Source of the DNA: Agrobacterium larrymoorei
Lineage (GTDB): Bacteria > Pseudomonadota > Alphaproteobacteria > Rhizobiales > Rhizobiaceae
Length of the DNA: 64,000 nucleotides
Reading direction: 5' to 3'
Assembly: GCF_030819275.1 (NCBI RefSeq)
Contig: NZ_JAUTBL010000001.1
Location: forward strand, 1,084,501-1,148,500
Shown here: piece after piece, positions 8,336 through 17,643 of the stretch
How the letters are laid out: each line of letters starts with the position of its first letter
How positions within the stretch are numbered: the first letter of the stretch is position 1
Translations under genes and position numbers: made by a program
The notes under the pieces: generated by a model
What the model was told of the DNA's origin: nothing
The model's database searches: none
Seen by the model: only the letters and a program-made list of their open reading frames with translations

Positions 8336-9451
8336 TTACTTCGACTGGGGAATGATGCTGATCATCTCGTCTTCTGATGGCTGGTCGGCGGGATCCAAGT
8401 GAAGCGCCTGGTCGGCTTCGACCCTGCGAGATCGTGAAGCAGCGGGTAACGTCACGGTCTCCCCGGTCTCAAGCGACCGCTCAACCGCGGCGAGGACGCG
8501 CATGTCCATCAGACCCTCTTCGCCATCGGCTTCAGGATCACGGTCGTTTAGAATGCAGTCGGAGAAATACTGCGTTTCGTTGCCGAATTGGTCGACCGGC
8601 TCGAAGACGTGCTCCTTCTCCCTGTCATCGGTAATTTCGCGGTAAGCGATCCCGACAGAAGGTCCGAACATGTAGCAGGGCGATGCTTCGATGGTTGATT
8701 TCGTTCCGACCAGCGTAAAGTTTTCGGCCGATGCCGTCGCGTAACTCACGGTAAACTGAGCCGTCCGCTCTTCTGGAAATAGCAAAGTGACTGCGACCGT
8801 GTCGTGAAAGTTGAAGCCGCGATCCCTGGTCTTGGTTCCTACCGCGTGGACCGCGATGGGTTCGCTGCCAAAGAGATTGCGCACAGCATTGAGCGGATAG
8901 GCACCCATGTCGGGTACCGGCCCACCCCAATAGCCGTTATGACCACGAGAGTTTTCTTCTGCGACATTCTGGGCAAACGTTGAGGAGAAGCTGCGGAGAT
9001 CACCAAAGTCGCCATTACGGGCGCGCGTAAAAAGCTCGACATTGCCGGGCTCATGATGAAGACGGTATGCGATCATCAGCTTGGCGCCGCTTTTCTTCTG
9101 TGCTGCCAGGATCTGTTCAGCCTCATCGACACTTGACGCCATCGGCTTTTCCAGAAGCACGTGAATGCCAGCTTCGAGAGCGGCAACGGCAAATGGGGCG
9201 TGACGGAAGTTTGGGGTGGCGATATAAACGGCGTCAATTTCACCGGATTTCAGCAGTTCATCATATTGCTCGTATGACCAAGCCTTTATCTCGTAAAGTT
9301 TTGCAAGCTTGTCTGCTTTCACCGGATCACCGGTCACAAGTGCGGTCAGTTCTGAGTTGTTGGTTTGCTTGATGCCGGGCATGAAGGCCTGCTGTGAGAT
9401 CTGGCCTCCGGCAACGACGGCGTAACGGATTTTCTTTTCTGGAGATGGCAT
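8336..9451 (-). CDS. Gfo/Idh/MocA family oxidoreductase
   Basis: A 371-aa NAD(P)-dependent oxidoreductase related to glucose-fructose oxidoreductase. The Rossmann motif is in RYAVVAGGQISQQ (residues 8-20). The family signature LLEKPMASSVDEAE follows near residue 100, with the K of EKP as the catalytic lysine, and the C-terminal substrate domain contains WGGPVPDMGAYPLNAVRNLF. The ATG at 9449-9451 was chosen because a longer in-frame start at 9508 adds a cysteine-rich, non-family leader. Likely acts on a sugar or cyclitol; the neighbours do not identify it. Confidence 0.86.
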   Translation of the reverse strand: MPSPEKKIRYAVVAGGQISQQAFMPGIKQTNNSELTALVTGDPVKADKLAKLYEIKAWSYEQYDELLKSGEIDAVYIATPNFRHAPFAVAALEAGIHVLLEKPMASSVDEAEQILAAQKKSGAKLMIAYRLHHEPGNVELFTRARNGDFGDLRSFSSTFAQNVAEENSRGHNGYWGGPVPDMGAYPLNAVRNLFGSEPIAVHAVGTKTRDRGFNFHDTVAVTLLFPEERTAQFTVSYATASAENFTLVGTKSTIEASPCYMFGPSVGIAYREITDDREKEHVFEPVDQFGNETQYFSDCILNDRDPEADGEEGLMDMRVLAAVERSLETGETVTLPAASRSRRVEADQALHLDPADQPSEDEMISIIPQSK

Positions 9452-9758
9452 TGTGCTCTCGAAACTCGCTGGATTGGGGGAGCAACACAGCCGGATGCGG
9501 CATTGCAAATGAGAAATGCAGGACCGTCAGCAATGTTCCGGATCAGGTATGTCGTGGTCCATCCCGGGCTTGTCGTAACCAGCCTTCAGTCTCACAGTCT
9601 GCGCAAAATCGGGAGGGACGGAGGCGTCGACGGTGGGCGAGCTCAACCGATATTTAAGTTGTTGGTTGTGCCCGTTTTGCGCGCCTGTAGGCTTTGACCT
9701 TACATCGCAGCATGGCGTGTTGTCCGGAAACGTCCTCGGCTTGCTAGAGGAAACCTTC
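9452..9758. other. Gene-free stretch
   Basis: Between the oxidoreductase start and the mbfA operators I see no credible gene. The short ORFs here have no ribosome site or recognisable protein features. Confidence 0.5.
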
Positions 9759-9775
9759 TTAGAACCATTCTAAAT
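9759..9775. promoter_or_regulatory. Irr-type iron control element, distal copy
   Basis: CTTAGAACCATTCTAAA matches the rhizobial ICE consensus TTTAGAANNNTTCTAAA at all but the first base. Confidence 0.8.
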
Positions 9776-9803
9776 ATCTTGCGAAGCGTGCTTCGGTGAG
9801 TTA

Positions 9804-9820
9804 ATTAGAATCATTCTAAA
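9804..9820. promoter_or_regulatory. Irr-type iron control element, proximal copy
   Basis: ATTAGAATCATTCTAAA, again one mismatch from the ICE consensus. It ends 11 bp before the mbfA ATG, so a bound regulator would cover the ribosome site region. The centres of the two boxes are 45 bp apart. Confidence 0.82.
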
Positions 9821-9831
9821 AAGGTGATCCT

Positions 9832-10815
9832 ATGTTCCGCAGTCTCTTCTCCTCATCCAAACGTCCCTTTTCCACGCTCAACGAGCAGGAAATCCTTGCC
9901 CTGGCCATATCGTCGGAAGAGGACGATTCACGGATCTACCGGTCCTATGCAGATCATTTGCGCGCGCAATACCCGCAATCCGCTAAGATTTTCGATGACA
10001 TGGCAGAAGTGGAGCACGCCCATCGCAATGTCCTGATCGACATGCACAAGCGCCGCTTTGGCGATGTCATTCCACTCATTCGGCGCGAGCATGTGCGTGG
10101 CTTTTACGAGCGCAAGCCGGACTGGCTGATCCATACCCTATCGCTGGAGCATATACGCGAACAGGCAGAGGAGATGGAGCGGCAGGCCATTCGCTTCTAT
10201 GACGAGGCAATTCGCCACGTGACCGATGCGGAAACGCGGAAGCTCCTCGGGGATCTGGCCGAAGCGGAACGGGGGCATGAAGACATTGCCGGCATGCTCA
10301 GCGATAAGCACCTTCCCGAAGATGCGCGCTCGGAAGAGGATGAGACCTCCAAGCGGCAGTTCCTGCTGACCTATGTGCAGCCGGGTCTTGCAGGCCTGAT
10401 GGACGGCTCGGTTTCCACGCTTGCGCCTATCTTCGCCGCAGCCTTCGCCACCCAGGATACGTGGCAGACCTTTCTGATCGGTCTGTCCGCCTCTGTCGGC
10501 GCGGGCATTTCCATGGGCTTTACCGAAGCCGCTCACGATGATGGCAAGCTTTCAGGACGCGGATCGCCGCTGAAGCGCGGCCTGGCGTCGGGTATCATGA
10601 CCGCTGTCGGCGGTCTTGGTCACGCGCTTCCCTACCTCATTCCGCACTTCTGGACGGCGACCGCGATTGCAGCCGTCGCGGTGTTCATCGAGTTGTGGGC
10701 GATTGCCTTCATCCAGAACAGGTTCATGGAAACGCCGTTCTTGCGCGCCGTGTTTCAGGTGGTTCTTGGTGGCTCGCTGGTTCTGGCGGCCGGTATCATC
10801 ATCGGTCACGGATGA
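9832..10815 (+). CDS. mbfA: Membrane-bound ferritin-like iron exporter MbfA
   Basis: A 327-aa fusion. An N-terminal ferritin-like/rubrerythrin diiron domain covers about residues 15-150, with EEDDSRIYRSYADHL, EVEHAHRN, EHIREQAEEMERQAIRFY and EAERGHED supplying Glu/His ligands. A C-terminal VIT1/CCC1-type membrane domain (about 175-327) begins VQPGLAGLMDGSVSTLAPIFAAA. This is the Er-VIT architecture of MbfA, which in Agrobacterium and Bradyrhizobium exports iron and is repressed by Irr. Two ICE-like palindromes directly upstream support the same iron control here. Sequence evidence and family knowledge agree closely. Confidence 0.93.
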   Translation: MFRSLFSSSKRPFSTLNEQEILALAISSEEDDSRIYRSYADHLRAQYPQSAKIFDDMAEVEHAHRNVLIDMHKRRFGDVIPLIRREHVRGFYERKPDWLIHTLSLEHIREQAEEMERQAIRFYDEAIRHVTDAETRKLLGDLAEAERGHEDIAGMLSDKHLPEDARSEEDETSKRQFLLTYVQPGLAGLMDGSVSTLAPIFAAAFATQDTWQTFLIGLSASVGAGISMGFTEAAHDDGKLSGRGSPLKRGLASGIMTAVGGLGHALPYLIPHFWTATAIAAVAVFIELWAIAFIQNRFMETPFLRAVFQVVLGGSLVLAAGIIIGHG

Positions 10816-10818
10816 GTA

Positions 10819-11256
10819 TCAGGACAGAGGAAGCAGCCGGCGTTTGATCGGCTGCAGCTTCACGATGGACGTGTTGGTCTCCGCCTTGTCGGCGATCTTG
10901 TCGAGGATTGTGTCCAGCTCCTCGATCGAGCGGACATGCAGACGGGCGATGAAGCAATCGTCTCCGGTCACCTTATCGCATTCTGAAATCTCGGGGATTG
11001 CCTCGATAAGCTGTTGAACGACATGCAGCTTGCCGGGCAATGGACGAACACGAATGATGGCCTGGAGAGTGAACCCGATACTCGCCGGGTCGATTTCCAC
11101 GGTAAATCCGCGGATGACACCTCGCTCTTCCAGCCGCTTGATCCGCTCGGACGTGCTCGGCGCCGACAGACCCACCTGCTGTGCAAGTTCCTTCACAGAC
11201 ATTCTGCCGTCATTCGACAGAAGCTGTAGGATGCGTTTATCGATATCATCGAGCAT
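10819..11256 (-). CDS. Lrp/AsnC family transcriptional regulator
   Basis: A 145-aa feast/famine regulator. The N-terminal helix-turn-helix is MLDDIDKRILQLLSNDGR...ELAQQVGLSAPSTSERIKRLEERGVI, and the C-terminal RAM ligand domain covers about residues 65-140 (IIRVRPLPGKLHVVQ ... CDKVTGDDCFIARLHV). It is divergent from the DMT transporter gene with a 134-bp gap. Lrp regulators commonly control an adjacent exporter, so an amino-acid-responsive switch for that gene is likely. It converges on mbfA with only 3 bp between stops. Confidence 0.9.
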   Translation of the reverse strand: MLDDIDKRILQLLSNDGRMSVKELAQQVGLSAPSTSERIKRLEERGVIRGFTVEIDPASIGFTLQAIIRVRPLPGKLHVVQQLIEAIPEISECDKVTGDDCFIARLHVRSIEELDTILDKIADKAETNTSIVKLQPIKRRLLPLS

Positions 11257-11390
11257 GGGCGCCTCCTGTTAAGTGGATGTCGTTGTCAGCCTTCATTACG
11301 TAAGCAAAACTACCTTAAAGCCTTTGAATGATCAAGTTAATCGGCGCCGTGATCCGTTAAGATTTCCTCACGATGAAGGGGAGCCTAACG

Positions 11391-12311
11391 ATGACTGAAA
11401 AGATGCGCGGCGTAATCGAAATGGCAAGCGCGATGGTGATTTCCGGCACCATCGGTATGTTTGTTGTCTTGTCCGGTCAGCCCGTGACGAGTGTTGTGTT
11501 CTGGCGCTGCGTTTTCGGTGCGGCAATCCTGCTGCCGATTTGTGCGGCGATGGGATTTTTCCGGCTTGGTATCATTTCGCGCAAACAGTTCGGTTTCGCA
11601 GTTCTCGGCGGAATGGCGATCGTCACGAACTGGCTGCTCTTATTCGCCGCCTATCCACGCGCTTCGATTTCAATCGCAACTGCGGTCTACAATACCCAAC
11701 CCTTTATGCTGGTCGCCATGGGCGCGCTTTTTTTGTCGGAGCGGCTGACGCTCAATAAGATCCTGTGGCTCGCCATTTCATTTCTCGGCACGCTGGCCAT
11801 TATCTATGCGAAGCCCGGTGCCGGATATTCCGGTGAAAACTATCTGGCGGGAATTGCGCTCGCTCTCGCCGCGGCCTTCTTCTATGCGGTAGCCGCCATC
11901 ATCGCCAAAAAACTGAAAGGCGTTCCACCGCAACTGATCGCGCTCATTCAGGTGGTAACCGGCGTTTTTCTGCTCCTGCCGTTTTCGGCAGACGGTCCTC
12001 GCATCGAGGCGCAAGCCTGGATGATTCTGGTGACGCTCGGCGTCGTTCACACCGGGCTGATGTATATTCTGCTCTACGGAGCAATCCAGAAATTACCGAC
12101 GAACCTCACCGGTTCCCTGTCCTTCATCTATCCGGTAGCTGCGATCATCATCGACCGTATTGCCTTCGGCCATCACCTGCAGCCATTGCAGATCATCGGC
12201 GTCGTCGCCATTCTCATGGCCGCAGCAGGCTCGACATTGGGTTGGTCTGTCGTTCCACGGCTGAAATCAAAGCGCGACGCCTCACAAAACACGCCGCGGT
12301 CCGCGCTTTGA
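11391..12311 (+). CDS. DMT-superfamily (EamA) metabolite transporter
   Basis: About 306 aa with ten predicted membrane helices in two EamA repeats (roughly residues 8-140 and 150-285). The sequence is strongly hydrophobic, with typical EamA elements such as FWRCVFGAAILLP and YNTQPFMLVAMGALFLSERLTL. I start at the ATG at 11391 because GGGGAG lies 8 nt upstream; an ATG at 11373 is in frame but has no ribosome site. The divergent Lrp regulator suggests an amino acid or related metabolite as export substrate (inference). Confidence 0.86.
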   Translation: MTEKMRGVIEMASAMVISGTIGMFVVLSGQPVTSVVFWRCVFGAAILLPICAAMGFFRLGIISRKQFGFAVLGGMAIVTNWLLLFAAYPRASISIATAVYNTQPFMLVAMGALFLSERLTLNKILWLAISFLGTLAIIYAKPGAGYSGENYLAGIALALAAAFFYAVAAIIAKKLKGVPPQLIALIQVVTGVFLLLPFSADGPRIEAQAWMILVTLGVVHTGLMYILLYGAIQKLPTNLTGSLSFIYPVAAIIIDRIAFGHHLQPLQIIGVVAILMAAAGSTLGWSVVPRLKSKRDASQNTPRSAL

Positions 12312-12351
12312 TAACTGGACACTGAAGTGGCTCACGCCGGATGCGATATGC

Positions 12352-12969
12352 TTAGCGCAACGCGCCAACCAGAACATCGCGGCCATCTTCGATGGAGACC
12401 CAGCGACCTGTGTTGAAGGACGCCTGACGCTTCAGATAGGTGTAGTTGGTGTCGGTCCACAGCTTCACCTCGTTCGACAAATTGTCGAGGATGAAGTCGC
12501 CGTCATTGGTCCGCACGGTCAACACCGCATGGCCTTCGCCATCGGGCTTGCGCACGACAGTGATAAGAAGATCCGAGACGGCAAAACCCTTCTCGATCAG
12601 CTTCTTGCGCTTCAAAAGCACGAAGTCTTCGCAATCGCCTGCGGTCTTGGGATATTCCCAATACTCGTCCTTGCCATAGACTTCCTGATCCGTCATGGCG
12701 ACGATGGTGGTGTTCACTTCGGTGTTGATGTCGCGGATGACAGTCCAGCCGTAATCCGTCACGCGAGGAGCAGGTGTCAGCTTGCTGCGAATATCGCACT
12801 CGGATGCGTATCGCTGGCAAAATTCATAATGGCCGATCGGCTGCGATGTAATGCCGCCCGTCACCATGGCCGGGCTGCCCTTGTTCTCGGCCTGCACGGA
12901 GGCAGCAGAAAATAGTGCGGCCGCCACTGCCATGAGCAGCGCCCGTGCCTGCGATGCATTCATCATCAA
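12352..12969 (-). CDS. Secreted bacterial transglutaminase-like cysteine peptidase (BTLCP)
   Basis: A 205-aa protein with a signal peptide (about residues 1-27, ending SVQAEN) and a BTLCP domain. The catalytic triad of the family is visible as Cys in AGDCEDFVLLKRKKL, His in GEGHAVLTVRT and Asp in DFILDN. Such proteases are periplasmic; the related LapG cleaves surface adhesins, but no partner adhesin or GGDEF/EAL receptor gene is nearby, so a LapG role is not claimed. The ORF begins with three consecutive Met codons region (MMMN), so the exact start may shift by a few residues. Confidence 0.85.
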   Translation of the reverse strand: MMMNASQARALLMAVAAALFSAASVQAENKGSPAMVTGGITSQPIGHYEFCQRYASECDIRSKLTPAPRVTDYGWTVIRDINTEVNTTIVAMTDQEVYGKDEYWEYPKTAGDCEDFVLLKRKKLIEKGFAVSDLLITVVRKPDGEGHAVLTVRTNDGDFILDNLSNEVKLWTDTNYTYLKRQASFNTGRWVSIEDGRDVLVGALR

Positions 12970-13084
12970 ACCCGTCCCTTGAAGTCTTAATAAAGTGTTA
13001 AGAGAGATAAGGGGTAAGTGTCAATCCGAACCGGGGTTTCTATGAACGCAAGATGAATATTATGGTTAAGACCGTTGCCGAAAT

Positions 13085-13192
13085 GCTCACGGCACCGTCG
13101 CGAAAATCGAAATCGATTTTCGAGAAGAACGATGCTTGGATCCAAAGGGATAGGGCGTCCTTTGCGCGTCCAAAGGACGCGCGGCGCCCTAG
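13085..13192. repeat. RIME-type intergenic repeat, copy 1
   Basis: About 108 bp with two perfect palindromes: CGAAAATCG (13101-13109) with CGATTTTCG (13114-13122), and GCGCGTCC (13164-13171) with GGACGCGC (13175-13182). This is the two-palindrome layout of Rhizobium-specific intergenic mosaic elements. It ends in CTAG at 13189-13192, and the TAG on the minus strand is the stop codon of the hydrolase. A diverged copy is at 46410. The left boundary is approximate. Confidence 0.75.
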
Positions 13193-13983
13193 GCTACAAG
13201 GCTCTTGACCGCGGCGAGCATTCGCTCGATATCCTGGGGACGCGAAAGCCGATGGTCGCCATCACGGATAAGGCTCAAGACCACGTCGTCGGCAGGCAGG
13301 TGTTCCATAAGCCGCAGCGCATGTTGATAAGGGACGTCCTCATCGCGCATGCCCTGCAGAATGTGAACGGGGCAGCCGGTATCGATCACGCCCTTCAATA
13401 CCAGATTGTCGCGGCCGTCCTCCATCAGATCGCGGGTGAAGATGTTGGGCTCAAGGCTATATTCCGATGGCTCCTCGAAATAGCCGCGCTCCGTGAGCGA
13501 TGCTTTTTCGGCGTCGGTCAGATTGGGCTCGATCAGTTCTGCGGTGAAGTCCGGCGCCGGGGCGATGAGAACGAGACCGGCAACTTTCGGGCCCTTGCCA
13601 CGCTTGCGCAGTTCCTCGATCAGTCTGAGCGCAATCCATCCACCCATGGATGACCCGATGAGGATGGCGCTTTCGGGTGCCTTGTCGTCGAGGACAGCAA
13701 GAGATTCCTCCAGCCATCTTGAAATGGTGCCTTTCCTGAACTCGCCCTTGGAAGCGCCATGGCCAGAATAATCGAAGCGGATGCAGGAAAGCCCCTCCTG
13801 TTGCGCAAAGCGGTCGAGCTCGACGGCCTTCGTGCCCGTCATGTCGGAGCGATATCCGCCAAGCCAGACGAGGGCAGGGCGATGATCCAAGTTTTGCGCT
13901 GCGCGAGAAAGGATAGCGATCTCACGTGCGGCCTCACCACTGCCAACGACAATATACTCTAGGGCTTCGTGTGCCTGCGTCAT
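13189..13983 (-). CDS. Alpha/beta hydrolase
   Basis: A 264-aa hydrolase. The nucleophile elbow is GSSMGG (S at about residue 102), and [16 protein letters not shown] near the end carries the catalytic His. [16 protein letters not shown] at the N-terminus resembles ABHD10-type thioesterase/hydrolases. A much longer frame reading up to 14925 is rejected because it runs antisense through inf[10 protein letters not shown] at 13983 has AAGGAGAATG upstream. It diverges from infC. Its TAG stop coincides with the end of the RIME repeat. Substrate unknown. Confidence 0.87.
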   Translation of the reverse strand: MTQAHEALEYIVVGSGEAAREIAILSRAAQNLDHRPALVWLGGYRSDMTGTKAVELDRFAQQEGLSCIRFDYSGHGASKGEFRKGTISRWLEESLAVLDDKAPESAILIGSSMGGWIALRLIEELRKRGKGPKVAGLVLIAPAPDFTAELIEPNLTDAEKASLTERGYFEEPSEYSLEPNIFTRDLMEDGRDNLVLKGVIDTGCPVHILQGMRDEDVPYQHALRLMEHLPADDVVLSLIRDGDHRLSRPQDIERMLAAVKSLVA

Positions 13984-14163
13984 CTCATTCTCCTTACGTT
14001 TCTTTCCCCTGTAGAGCAGATTCGTAAAACACCACGACAGGAGGTGATTTTTTTGCAAAGGCGTGCTATTGACTTCCCAGCGGCGTTCACGACATTTCAG
14101 CCATTTGCACCGACAAGGTGTTTTTGCCGACGCGATACCGAAACAGATCAGGAGAATACGACC

Positions 14164-14700
14164 ATTCGCAGACCGTTCAAAGCCGATGCCCCCGTCAAGG
14201 AGGGCCCGCGCTCCAACAGGGAAATTCGCATTCCCAAAATTCAGCTGATTGATGAAGAAGGCCAGAACCTCGGCGTTATGCCGACGGATCAGGCGTTGAA
14301 GATGGCAGAAGAGGCCGGTCTTGATCTTGTCGAGATTTCGCCGAACGCAGAACCGCCTGTTTGCAAGATTCTCGATCTCGGTAAGCTGAAATATTCGACG
14401 CAGAAGAAGGCGGCCGAAGCGCGCAAGAAGCAGAAGATCGTCGAAGTCAAAGAAATCAAGATGCGTCCCAATATCGACACCCATGACTATGAGGTGAAGA
14501 TGAAGGCGATGAACCGTTTCTTTGAAGAAGGTGACAAGGTAAAGGTAACGCTGAAGTTCCGTGGCCGCGAAATGGCTCACCAGGAGCTCGGCATGAAGCT
14601 GCTTCAGCAGGTGAAGGAAGATACCCTGACAATCGCCAAGGTGGAAGCCGAGCCGAAGCTCGAAGGCCGCCAGATGATGATGGTGCTTGCACCGAAGTAA
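14164..14700 (+). CDS. infC: Translation initiation factor IF-3
   Basis: Binds the 30S subunit and checks start codons. The product is 178 aa: an N-terminal domain beginning [21 protein letters not shown], a lysine-rich linker around [19 protein letters not shown], and a C-terminal domain ending MMMVLAPK. The start is an ATT at 14164-14166, with AGGAG 8 nt upstream. An AUU start on infC is the known basis of IF-3 autoregulation in other bacteria. A longer ATG frame to 13969 has no ribosome site and lacks homology-like content. It heads the infC-rpmI-rplT cluster. Confidence 0.95.
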   Translation: MRRPFKADAPVKEGPRSNREIRIPKIQLIDEEGQNLGVMPTDQALKMAEEAGLDLVEISPNAEPPVCKILDLGKLKYSTQKKAAEARKKQKIVEVKEIKMRPNIDTHDYEVKMKAMNRFFEEGDKVKVTLKFRGREMAHQELGMKLLQQVKEDTLTIAKVEAEPKLEGRQMMMVLAPK

Positions 14701-14742
14701 TGCGTGGCGCGCTGGCGTTAGGCCCAGCGTTTTCCACTCTCG

Positions 14743-14776
14743 CAGGGGAAGTTTGCCTTCCCCGTTGCGCTTTTTC
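14743..14776 (+). terminator. Hairpin with T-tract between infC and rpmI
   Basis: GGGGAAG (14745-14751) pairs with CTTCCCC (14757-14763) over a 5-nt loop, with CTTTTTC shortly after. It could be a terminator or an attenuator in the infC-rpmI leader. Confidence 0.55.
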
Positions 14777-14894
14777 ATAACTGCGGTTATAAGCGCGCGT
14801 CCGAACGGTCCGGCAGGGCATGCCGTGGCCGTTCCTGAATAGCTTGAAGCGGGCTTCGTCTGCCTGTTTCGATACAAAATAACGGAGTAGCAAA

Positions 14895-15098
14895 ATGCCC
14901 AAGATGAAGACGAAATCCGCTGCAAAAAAGCGGTTCAAGATCACTGGCACCGGCAAGGTTCTCGCAGCCGCCGCCGGTAAGCGCCACGGCATGATCAAGC
15001 GTTCCAACAAGTTCATTCGCGACGCGCGCGGAACCATGGTTCTGGCCGAAGCTGACGGCAAAAAGGTCGTCAAGAACTACCTGCCGAACGGTCTCTAA
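14895..15098 (+). CDS. rpmI: 50S ribosomal protein L35
   Basis: A 67-aa basic protein starting [21 protein letters not shown] and ending [12 protein letters not shown], the full L35 length and hallmark ends. GGAG lies upstream of the ATG. It is followed 40 bp later by rplT, in the standard infC-rpmI-rplT order. It is a structural component of the large ribosomal subunit. In other bacteria the cluster is repressed by L20 binding its own leader; the leader between infC and rpmI has a hairpin but was not matched to that motif. Confidence 0.97.
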   Translation: MPKMKTKSAAKKRFKITGTGKVLAAAAGKRHGMIKRSNKFIRDARGTMVLAEADGKKVVKNYLPNGL

Positions 15099-15138
15099 GA
15101 CTTTTCCGCATTTTTGGACACTTTAAGGAGATCATGAC

Positions 15139-15543
15139 ATGGCACGCGTAAAACGTGGCGTAACTTCCCGCGCCAAGCACACCAAGACACTCAAGGCAGC
15201 CAAGGGCTTCTACGGCCGTCGCAAGAACACCATCCGCGCAGCAAAGGCAGCGGTTGACCGTTCCAAGCAGTACGCTTACCGCGACCGCAAGGTCAACAAG
15301 CGCAACTTCCGCGCTCTGTGGATCCAGCGTATCAATGCTGCTGTTCGCGAATTCGGCCTGACCTATGGCCGCTTCATCGACGGCCTGAACAAGGCTGGCA
15401 TCGAAGTCGACCGTAAGGTTCTGTCCGACATGGCTATCCATGAGCCAGCAGCTTTCGGCGCGCTCGTCGACGCTGCGAAGAAGGCTCTTGAGTATCTCAA
15501 GGACGCAGGTACGGCCAACGAGTTTGAATCCGCTGTAAAGTAA
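15139..15543 (+). CDS. rplT: 50S ribosomal protein L20
   Basis: A 134-aa protein starting [30 protein letters not shown], with the conserved [24 protein letters not shown] core, both diagnostic for L20. An early assembly protein of the 50S subunit that binds 23S rRNA. AAGGAGAT lies before the ATG. It ends the infC-rpmI-rplT unit and is followed by a strong terminator at 15575. Confidence 0.97.
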   Translation: MARVKRGVTSRAKHTKTLKAAKGFYGRRKNTIRAAKAAVDRSKQYAYRDRKVNKRNFRALWIQRINAAVREFGLTYGRFIDGLNKAGIEVDRKVLSDMAIHEPAAFGALVDAAKKALEYLKDAGTANEFESAVK

Positions 15544-15574
15544 TTACGGCGCGGACAAATTGTTGTTCATTTGA

Positions 15575-15605
15575 AACCCGCGCCGGGCAACCGGGGCGGG
15601 TTTTA
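15575..15605 (+). terminator. Rho-independent terminator after rplT
   Basis: AACCCGC-G-CCGG pairs with CCGG-G-GCGGGTT across a GCAA tetraloop, followed by TTTT. Confidence 0.88.
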
Positions 15606-15669
15606 CGTTTGAAATGCTTCCTTCTCAGAAGGAAGCGCTCTGGGGCGCTTTGGCGCCGACGGGACGATC

Positions 15670-16542
15670 ATGCTTCAGGCTGCCAATGCGAGCGAGAGGG
15701 AAAAGGGCTTCCATGTTCATCTGGAAGATGCCGATATTGCTGCGCTCATGCAGACCCTGTTGATGAGCGAAAAGCGCATTCAGCGCCTGGAACTGAGTTC
15801 CGGTGCCGTGTGGATCAAGCGCCAGGGTACCGAAGAACCACGGCTGTGGAGCAAGTTGCAGGGCTTTGCCGCCCGCCTTCTTCCCTACGCTTTCCTCAGA
15901 CCGTCCCCCGTTCTCTCGCCCGTCGAGATGATGGCGCGCGAAAAGCGCCGGATGATCGAATTCGGCAGCGCAGGCTTTACCGTTCCGGCAATCATCTATT
16001 CCTCCGACACCGCAATCGTGCTGGAGGACGTGGGACCGACCATCCAGGGTATCGTGGCGGCCAAGGGGAGCGAAGGTCATCCGGATCAGTTGCTGGTTCA
16101 GTCGGCGATCGAGCTTGGCGCACTTCACGCTGCCGGTCTTTGCCATGGACGCCCACATATTCGCGACTTTTTCCTTAAAGGCGGCCGGATCGGCTTCATG
16201 GATTTCGAGGAAGAGCCGCAGGCGGTCATGCCGCTTGCCAGCGCTCAGGCGCGCGACCTCTGGCTGCTGTTCCTGCCATTGAGTGCCTTTGCCGAAAACA
16301 CCGAGGCAACGCTTGATGCCGCCTATCGCGGATGGGCCGCCCGTGCGCCGCGGGCGACCATTGATGAATTGCATCGCTTGGTGCGTGTGCTTGGCCGATT
16401 TTTGCCGCTCGCCCGGTTGATTGGCCGCGTGCAGATGGGTAGTGATCTGCGACGCTTTATCGTGGCGACCGACTTTCTAAAGAATGCTGTTGAAACCGAT
16501 GTCGGAGCCAAGACCTCCGGCAGGGCAGGAAAAGATGACTGA
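15670..16542 (+). CDS. Kinase-fold protein with degenerate catalytic loop
   Basis: A 290-aa cytoplasmic protein. It resembles small protein/sugar kinases of the RIO/lipopolysaccharide-kinase type: [10 protein letters not shown] resembles a hinge, [19 protein letters not shown] resembles the catalytic loop (HGRPxxRD in place of HxDxxxxN), and [10 protein letters not shown] resembles the DFG metal site. Catalytic activity is therefore uncertain. Its last 8 bp overlap the pheS start (ATGACTGA), implying translational coupling to phenylalanyl-tRNA synthetase. I do not recognise a named gene. A role with PheS is suggested only by the coupling. Confidence 0.75.
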   Translation: MLQAANASEREKGFHVHLEDADIAALMQTLLMSEKRIQRLELSSGAVWIKRQGTEEPRLWSKLQGFAARLLPYAFLRPSPVLSPVEMMAREKRRMIEFGSAGFTVPAIIYSSDTAIVLEDVGPTIQGIVAAKGSEGHPDQLLVQSAIELGALHAAGLCHGRPHIRDFFLKGGRIGFMDFEEEPQAVMPLASAQARDLWLLFLPLSAFAENTEATLDAAYRGWAARAPRATIDELHRLVRVLGRFLPLARLIGRVQMGSDLRRFIVATDFLKNAVETDVGAKTSGRAGKDD

Positions 16543-17617
16543 ACTGGACACTTTGAAATCGCAACTGATGTCGGAAATCGCTGCGGCGGCAGACGAGGCC
16601 GCCATTGAGGCCGTGCGGCTGTCGGCACTGGGCAAGAAGGGCTCGGTCTCCGAGCTTCTGAAAACGCTTGGAACGATGACGCCGGAAGAGCGCCAGACAC
16701 GCGGTGCTGCCATCAACCAGTTGAAGAATGAAGTGGCGGACTTCCTGACCGCTCGCAAGAGCGAGTTGAAGGATGCGGCCATCGAAGCGCGGCTGAAGGC
16801 CGAGACGCTCGATGTCAGTCTGCCGGTTCGTCAGTCTCCGGCCGAACGCGGCCGTATCCACCCGATCAGCCAGATCGTCGATGAGATCACGGCGATCTTC
16901 GCCGACATGGGCTTCTCCATTGCCGAAGGCCCGGATATCGAAACCGACTATTATAACTTCACGGCATTGAACTTCCCGGAAGGGCATCCTGCCCGCGAAA
17001 TGCACGACACGTTCTTCTTCCAGCCGGATGAAAAGGGTGAACGCAAGGTTTTGCGCACGCATACCTCGCCTGTTCAGGTGCGCACCATGGAAGCGCAGAA
17101 GCCGCCGATCCGCATCGTCATTCCCGGCAAGACCTACCGCCAGGATTCCGATGCGACCCATTCGCCGATGTTCCACCAGGTCGAAGGCCTTGTGATCGAC
17201 AAGAAAGCGCATGTCGGAAACCTTCGCTGGATTCTCGAAGAGTTCTGCAAGACCTTCTTCGAGGTCGATAGCGTCGTCATGCGCTTTCGCCCGTCCTTCT
17301 TCCCCTTCACCGAGCCAAGCTTCGAGGTGGATATTCAGTGCGACCGCTCCGGCCCGATCGTCAAGTTCGGCGAGGGCAAGGACTGGATGGAAATCCTCGG
17401 CTGCGGAATGGTTCACCCCAATGTGCTGCGTGCCGGTGGGCTCGATCCTGATGAGTATCAGGGCTTTGCCTGGGGCATGGGTCTCGACCGCATCGCTATG
17501 CTGAAATACGGCATGCCGGACCTGCGAGATTTCTTCAACGCCGATGTTCGCTGGATGAACCATTACGGCTTCCGCCCGCTCGACATGCCGACGCTGTTCG
17601 GCGGTCTGAGCGTCTGA
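16535..17617 (+). CDS. pheS: Phenylalanine--tRNA ligase alpha subunit
   Basis: Catalytic subunit of the alpha2-beta2 enzyme, 360 aa. A coiled-coil N-terminal part (about 1-85) precedes the class II synthetase core, with motif 2-type [26 protein letters not shown] and motif 3-type [17 protein letters not shown]. The ATG at 16535 follows AGGAAAAG and overlaps the upstream kinase-like gene. An earlier in-frame ATG at 16484 is rejected because [11 protein letters not shown] is the normal PheS start. pheT follows 26 bp later. Confidence 0.97.
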   Translation: MTELDTLKSQLMSEIAAAADEAAIEAVRLSALGKKGSVSELLKTLGTMTPEERQTRGAAINQLKNEVADFLTARKSELKDAAIEARLKAETLDVSLPVRQSPAERGRIHPISQIVDEITAIFADMGFSIAEGPDIETDYYNFTALNFPEGHPAREMHDTFFFQPDEKGERKVLRTHTSPVQVRTMEAQKPPIRIVIPGKTYRQDSDATHSPMFHQVEGLVIDKKAHVGNLRWILEEFCKTFFEVDSVVMRFRPSFFPFTEPSFEVDIQCDRSGPIVKFGEGKDWMEILGCGMVHPNVLRAGGLDPDEYQGFAWGMGLDRIAMLKYGMPDLRDFFNADVRWMNHYGFRPLDMPTLFGGLSV

Positions 17618-17643
17618 TCGGTCAAGTCGAGGAGCAATAGATC

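Noticed and set aside
13984..14925. Long N-terminal extension of the alpha/beta hydrolase (578-codon frame)
   Set aside because: It runs antisense through infC, lacks hydrolase features and has no ribosome site; the hydrolase begins at 13983.
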